Source: Namhaeicola litoreus
GTDB lineage: Bacteria > Bacteroidota > Bacteroidia > Flavobacteriales > Flavobacteriaceae
Reading direction: 5' to 3'
Assembly (NCBI RefSeq): GCF_042679565.1
Contig: NZ_JBHTMY010000003.1
Coordinates: forward strand, 1,178,001-1,242,000
Length of the DNA stretch: 64,000 nt
Made by a program: the position numbers and the translations under genes. Positions 61,468-64,000 of this stretch are shown piece by piece. A model generated the notes under the pieces. That model was not told the origin of the DNA and made no database searches. It saw only the letters and a list, made by a program, of their open reading frames with translations. The first letter of the stretch is position 1. Each line of letters starts with the position of its first letter.

Positions 61468-62115
61468 TTATTTTACACTATTTTTAAGCATCGGAACAAA
61501 ACGGAAATCACCATATTCTTTTTTATCAAATTCCTTTTCTCCCTTTCTTGTAAAAACTGTCATTTTCTGTACATCCTCCCCAACAGGAATAACCAGCTTA
61601 CCACCTATTTTTAATTGACTTAGCAATGGGTTTGGTACAAAGGGAGCTCCTGCGGTCACGATGATCCTGTCAAAAGGTGATTCTTCCTCTAAGCCTAAAT
61701 ATCCATCTCCAAAAATCAATTTTTTTGGTACGTAGCCCACTTTTGGCAAAAACTTTTTTGCTTTGTCATACAATTCTTTCTGCCTTTCTATACTGTAAAC
61801 AATGGCGTTTAATTCCATTAAAATTGCCGTTTGATAGCCCGACCCTGTGCCAATTTCCAAAACTTTACTTCCGGGTTCAACTTCCAACAACTCAGTTTGG
61901 AACGCAACGGTGTAGGGTTGCGAAATGGTCTGGTCTGCAGCAATAGGAAAAGGTTTATCTTGATAAGCAAAATCAATAAATCCAGAATCCATAAAAAGAT
62001 GTCTAGGCACATTTGCAATAGCCTCCAATACTTTCTTGTTCTTAATTCCTTTCGCTTTTAGCGTGGCAACCAACTGATTTCGAAGTCCTTTATGTCTTGG
62101 TAAATCTTTTAACAT
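61468..62115 (-). CDS. pcm: Protein-L-isoaspartate O-methyltransferase
   Basis: The 215-residue SAM enzyme starts repair of isoaspartyl residues in damaged proteins. Motifs: ADQTISQPYTVAFQTELLEV before motif I, VLEIGTGSGYQTAILMEL, FGDGYLGLEEESPFDRIIVTAGAP and GGKLVIPVG. Its stop codon abuts that of nadC with no base between them. A perfect -7 box is at 62123-62130. Confidence 0.95.
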   Translation of the reverse strand: MLKDLPRHKGLRNQLVATLKAKGIKNKKVLEAIANVPRHLFMDSGFIDFAYQDKPFPIAADQTISQPYTVAFQTELLEVEPGSKVLEIGTGSGYQTAILMELNAIVYSIERQKELYDKAKKFLPKVGYVPKKLIFGDGYLGLEEESPFDRIIVTAGAPFVPNPLLSQLKIGGKLVIPVGEDVQKMTVFTRKGEKEFDKKEYGDFRFVPMLKNSVK

Positions 62116-62122
62116 ATCGAAT

Positions 62123-62130
62123 CAAAAATA
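62123..62130 (-). promoter_or_regulatory. -7 promoter element of pcm
   Basis: On the minus strand this reads TATTTTTG, a full match to TAnnTTTG, 7 bp before the start codon, implying a very short leader or leaderless message. Confidence 0.45.
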
Positions 62131-62162
62131 GAGAATAAATTTACTTAACCATGAGTTTTTTG

Positions 62163-62170
62163 TAAATTTG
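62163..62170 (+). promoter_or_regulatory. -7 promoter element of the Gfo/Idh/MocA oxidoreductase gene
   Basis: TAAATTTG, a full match to TAnnTTTG, ends 15 bp before ATG 62186. It overlaps a possible TTG start at 62168, which is thereby excluded. Confidence 0.5.
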
Positions 62171-62185
62171 GTAAAATTATTTTTT

Positions 62186-63145
62186 ATGTTAAAAGCAGGC
62201 GTTTTAGGAGCCGGTCACCTCGGCAAAATTCATTTAAGATTACTTAACCAAAGCAATAAATACGAGCTGGCAGGATTCTTTGATCCCGATAAAGATTACG
62301 CTTTAAAAGTTGCTGAAGAATTCGGTTATCATTTATTTGATTCTGTCGAAGATCTCATCAATCATGTGGACGTGGTAGATATAGTCACACCTACATTGAA
62401 TCATTTTGATTGTGCTGTGGCGGCTGTTGAAAAAGGAAAACATATATTTATAGAAAAACCCATTACAAAGACAGTAGAAGAAGCACAAAGCTTAAGAGAC
62501 TTGGTGAAGAAAAATGGTGTTCGTGGACAGGTTGGGCATGTTGAAAGATTCAATCCCGCTTTTACAGCCGTGAAAGACCAGATTTCTGAACCCATGTTTA
62601 TAGAGTCTCACAGATTGGCAGAATTTAACCCACGAGGAACTGATGTCCCCGTGGTTTTAGATTTGATGATTCACGATATTGATATTATTTTGAGCGTTGT
62701 AAAATCAAAAGTAAAAGCAGTACATGCAAGTGGCGTTTCGGTGATTAGCGATACCCCCGACATAGCCAATGCCAGAATTGAATTTGAAAATGGCTGTGTA
62801 GCCAATTTAACCGCTAGTAGAATATCCTTAAAAAATATGCGTAAATCGAGATTTTTTCAGAAAGATGCTTATATCTCTGTAGATTTTTTGGAAAAAAAAA
62901 GTGAAGTGGTTAGAATGAAGGATGTTCCCGAAAATCCAGATGAATATGCCATGATTTTGCAAAATGCCGAAGGTGTTAAAAAACAGATCTATTTTGAAAA
63001 TCCCAAAATTGAGAATAATAATGCTATTTTGGATGAATTGGAAACATTTGCAGTCGCCATTCAAAACAATACTAAACCCATTGTATCTTTGGAAGAAGGA
63101 ACAGAAGCACTCCGTGTAGCCCAACTGATTATAGATAATTTTTAA
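62186..63145 (+). CDS. Gfo/Idh/MocA family oxidoreductase
   Basis: A 319-residue NAD(P)-dependent enzyme with the dinucleotide fold VLGAGHLGKIHLRLL (residues 6-20), the family EKP motif (Glu90-Lys91-Pro92 in HIFIEKPITKT), GQVGHVERFNPAF and VVLDLMIHDIDIIL. The proteins oxidise sugars, inositols or related substrates; the substrate is not evident. In Bacteroidetes this particular form sits beside housekeeping genes, as it does here. The start is ATG 62186 (MLKAGVLGAG), not the TTG at 62168. Confidence 0.9.
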   Translation: MLKAGVLGAGHLGKIHLRLLNQSNKYELAGFFDPDKDYALKVAEEFGYHLFDSVEDLINHVDVVDIVTPTLNHFDCAVAAVEKGKHIFIEKPITKTVEEAQSLRDLVKKNGVRGQVGHVERFNPAFTAVKDQISEPMFIESHRLAEFNPRGTDVPVVLDLMIHDIDIILSVVKSKVKAVHASGVSVISDTPDIANARIEFENGCVANLTASRISLKNMRKSRFFQKDAYISVDFLEKKSEVVRMKDVPENPDEYAMILQNAEGVKKQIYFENPKIENNNAILDELETFAVAIQNNTKPIVSLEEGTEALRVAQLIIDNF

Positions 63146-63160
63146 TTTTTTTGATTTGCA

Positions 63161-63796
63161 ATGGAACCGAAAGTGACTACTGAGCATCATAGAGGTCAGG
63201 CAACCATTTTTAGAAACCCTTTTTTAGAACAATTTACCAAGACGAGTCTAAAAATGAATGTCTTGGTATATGGCACAGTAATTACTAGCCTTATTTATTT
63301 CGCATTAACTAAGATTAAAATCGACCCTGAAACATTTATTTTCATCTTTCTTTTTGCTATTTTTTCATGGACCTTAGCAGAATACATTTTACATCGGTAT
63401 CTATTTCATTGGACATCAGAAAATAAATACATCCAAAGATTCCATTTTATTATGCACGGTTCCCATCACTTGTATCCTAAAGATGAAGAAAGATTGTTAA
63501 TGCCTCCGATACCCGGTATCTTAATGGCAACGGTTTTATTTTCGATTTTTTATATTCTTTTTTGGTTGTTTGGATTTCCAAATCTTACTTGGGCCTATTT
63601 TCCTGGATTCTTTTTGGGCTACTTGTTGTATTCTTTTCTTCACAGAGCAACACATGTAAACAAACCTCCTAAAAGGTTTAAATATCTTTGGAAACACCAC
63701 AATCTGCACCATTATAAATATCCCGATAGAGCATTCGGTGTTTCAACCACACTTTGGGATCGAATTTTTGGCACGATGCCACCCCTTAAAAACTAA
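63161..63796 (+). CDS. Sterol desaturase/fatty-acid hydroxylase superfamily protein
   Basis: The 211-residue membrane protein has the di-iron histidine boxes HRYLFH, HGSHHLYP, FLHRATH and HHNLHHYKYP, in the order of fatty-acid 2-hydroxylases (FA2H/Scs7-like, without the cytochrome b5 domain). Four hydrophobic helices surround them. In Bacteroidetes it may 2-hydroxylate fatty acyl chains of sphingolipids or ornithine-type lipids; this is inference. It begins 15 bp after the oxidoreductase gene and ends 3 bp before the next start. Confidence 0.88.
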   Translation: MEPKVTTEHHRGQATIFRNPFLEQFTKTSLKMNVLVYGTVITSLIYFALTKIKIDPETFIFIFLFAIFSWTLAEYILHRYLFHWTSENKYIQRFHFIMHGSHHLYPKDEERLLMPPIPGILMATVLFSIFYILFWLFGFPNLTWAYFPGFFLGYLLYSFLHRATHVNKPPKRFKYLWKHHNLHHYKYPDRAFGVSTTLWDRIFGTMPPLKN

Positions 63797-63799
63797 ATT

Positions 63800-64000
63800 A
63801 TGAAAAATATATCTGTAATAGGAGCCGGAACCATGGGAAATGGAATTGCCCATGTCTTTGCTCAAAACAATTTTAATGTAACCTTGATCGATATTTCAGA
63901 AGTTGCTTTGCAAAAGGCCATTTCCACCATTACCAACAATTTGGATAGAATGTTGGCAAAGGAAAGAATTACTTCTAAAGAAAAAACCAAAACATTAGGT
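63800..64000 (+). CDS. 3-hydroxyacyl-CoA (3-hydroxybutyryl-CoA) dehydrogenase, N-terminal part
   Basis: The first 67 codons are in the window. MKNISVIGAGTMGNGIAHVFAQ is the NAD-binding Rossmann motif GxGxMGxGIA of the family, followed by VTLIDISEVALQKAISTITNNLDRM. The reaction would be NAD(H)-dependent interconversion of 3-hydroxyacyl-CoA and 3-ketoacyl-CoA. It is probably in the same unit as the two preceding genes. The rest is cut off by the window. Confidence 0.88.
   Translation, partial: MKNISVIGAGTMGNGIAHVFAQNNFNVTLIDISEVALQKAISTITNNLDRMLAKERITSKEKTKTLG

Noticed and set aside
1..64000. tRNA or rRNA genes and a toxin-antitoxin or phage-defence locus
   Set aside because: No cloverleaf-type or rRNA sequence was recognised, and no gene carried a defence-type motif that I could support.

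Overview
The window is low-GC DNA from a member of the Bacteroidota, most probably a marine Flavobacteriaceae. Support comes from the ParE/ParC-type topoisomerase pair, the Bacteroidetes HU-like protein, a gliding/T9SS-style surface protein, many secreted proteins and lipoproteins, the lack of Shine-Dalgarno sequences, and -7 boxes of the TAnnTTTG type in front of several genes. I saw no rRNA, tRNA or CRISPR array.

Layout. 1-8 kb is core: a partial surface protein, SYLF protein, pssA, parE-parC and rdgB. 8-10.1 kb holds three tandem Crp/Fnr-like regulators. 10.3-17.4 kb holds two tandem DUF3604 lipoproteins, an OprB-like porin split by an in-frame TAG, and two further outer-membrane proteins. 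An HU-like gene at 17.9-18.3 kb carries an exact-period 22-bp repeat array upstream. 18.59-24.73 kb is a same-strand run of AT-rich accessory genes separated by attC-like hairpin sites, so it looks like an integron-type cassette array (regulator plus beta-barrel, an unknown protein, alkyl sulfatase lipoprotein, and others). 25-27 kb has an aldo/keto reductase and a barrel protein. 27.4-31.1 kb is an operon of DUF3604, parvulin-like PPIase and HupE/UreJ. 31.4-43.3 kb is a mosaic of single genes (methyltransferases, DinB, S9 and S41 peptidases, VIT1, RibD-like), attC-like half sites and decayed genes. 43.5-47.4 kb encodes a secreted M20 peptidase, a DcaP-like porin and another barrel. 47.6-54.3 kb has an ABC-F ATPase, an FMN protein, a secreted amidase and acetyltransferases. 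54.4-59.1 kb has a LytTR regulator and a second DUF3604 / PPIase / HupE-UreJ locus. 59.1-64 kb returns to core genes (DUF808, rlmH, nadC, pcm, Gfo/Idh oxidoreductase, fatty-acid hydroxylase, 3-hydroxyacyl-CoA dehydrogenase start).

Two things stand out. First, four DUF3604 metallohydrolase-like lipoproteins of two sequence subtypes lie within 47 kb. One copy of each subtype is followed by the same PPIase and HupE/UreJ genes, which suggests an envelope system in which a metal-dependent lipoprotein enzyme works with a folding factor and a metal-type permease. Second, in the cassette array the short arms at the two ends of each cassette are complementary to each other but differ from cassette to cassette. 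That is what site-specific excision through circular cassettes predicts. No integrase is in the window.

Functions are inferred from motif recognition without database searches. Start codons were moved where the longest reading frame ran into a promoter, a cassette boundary or a neighbouring gene.
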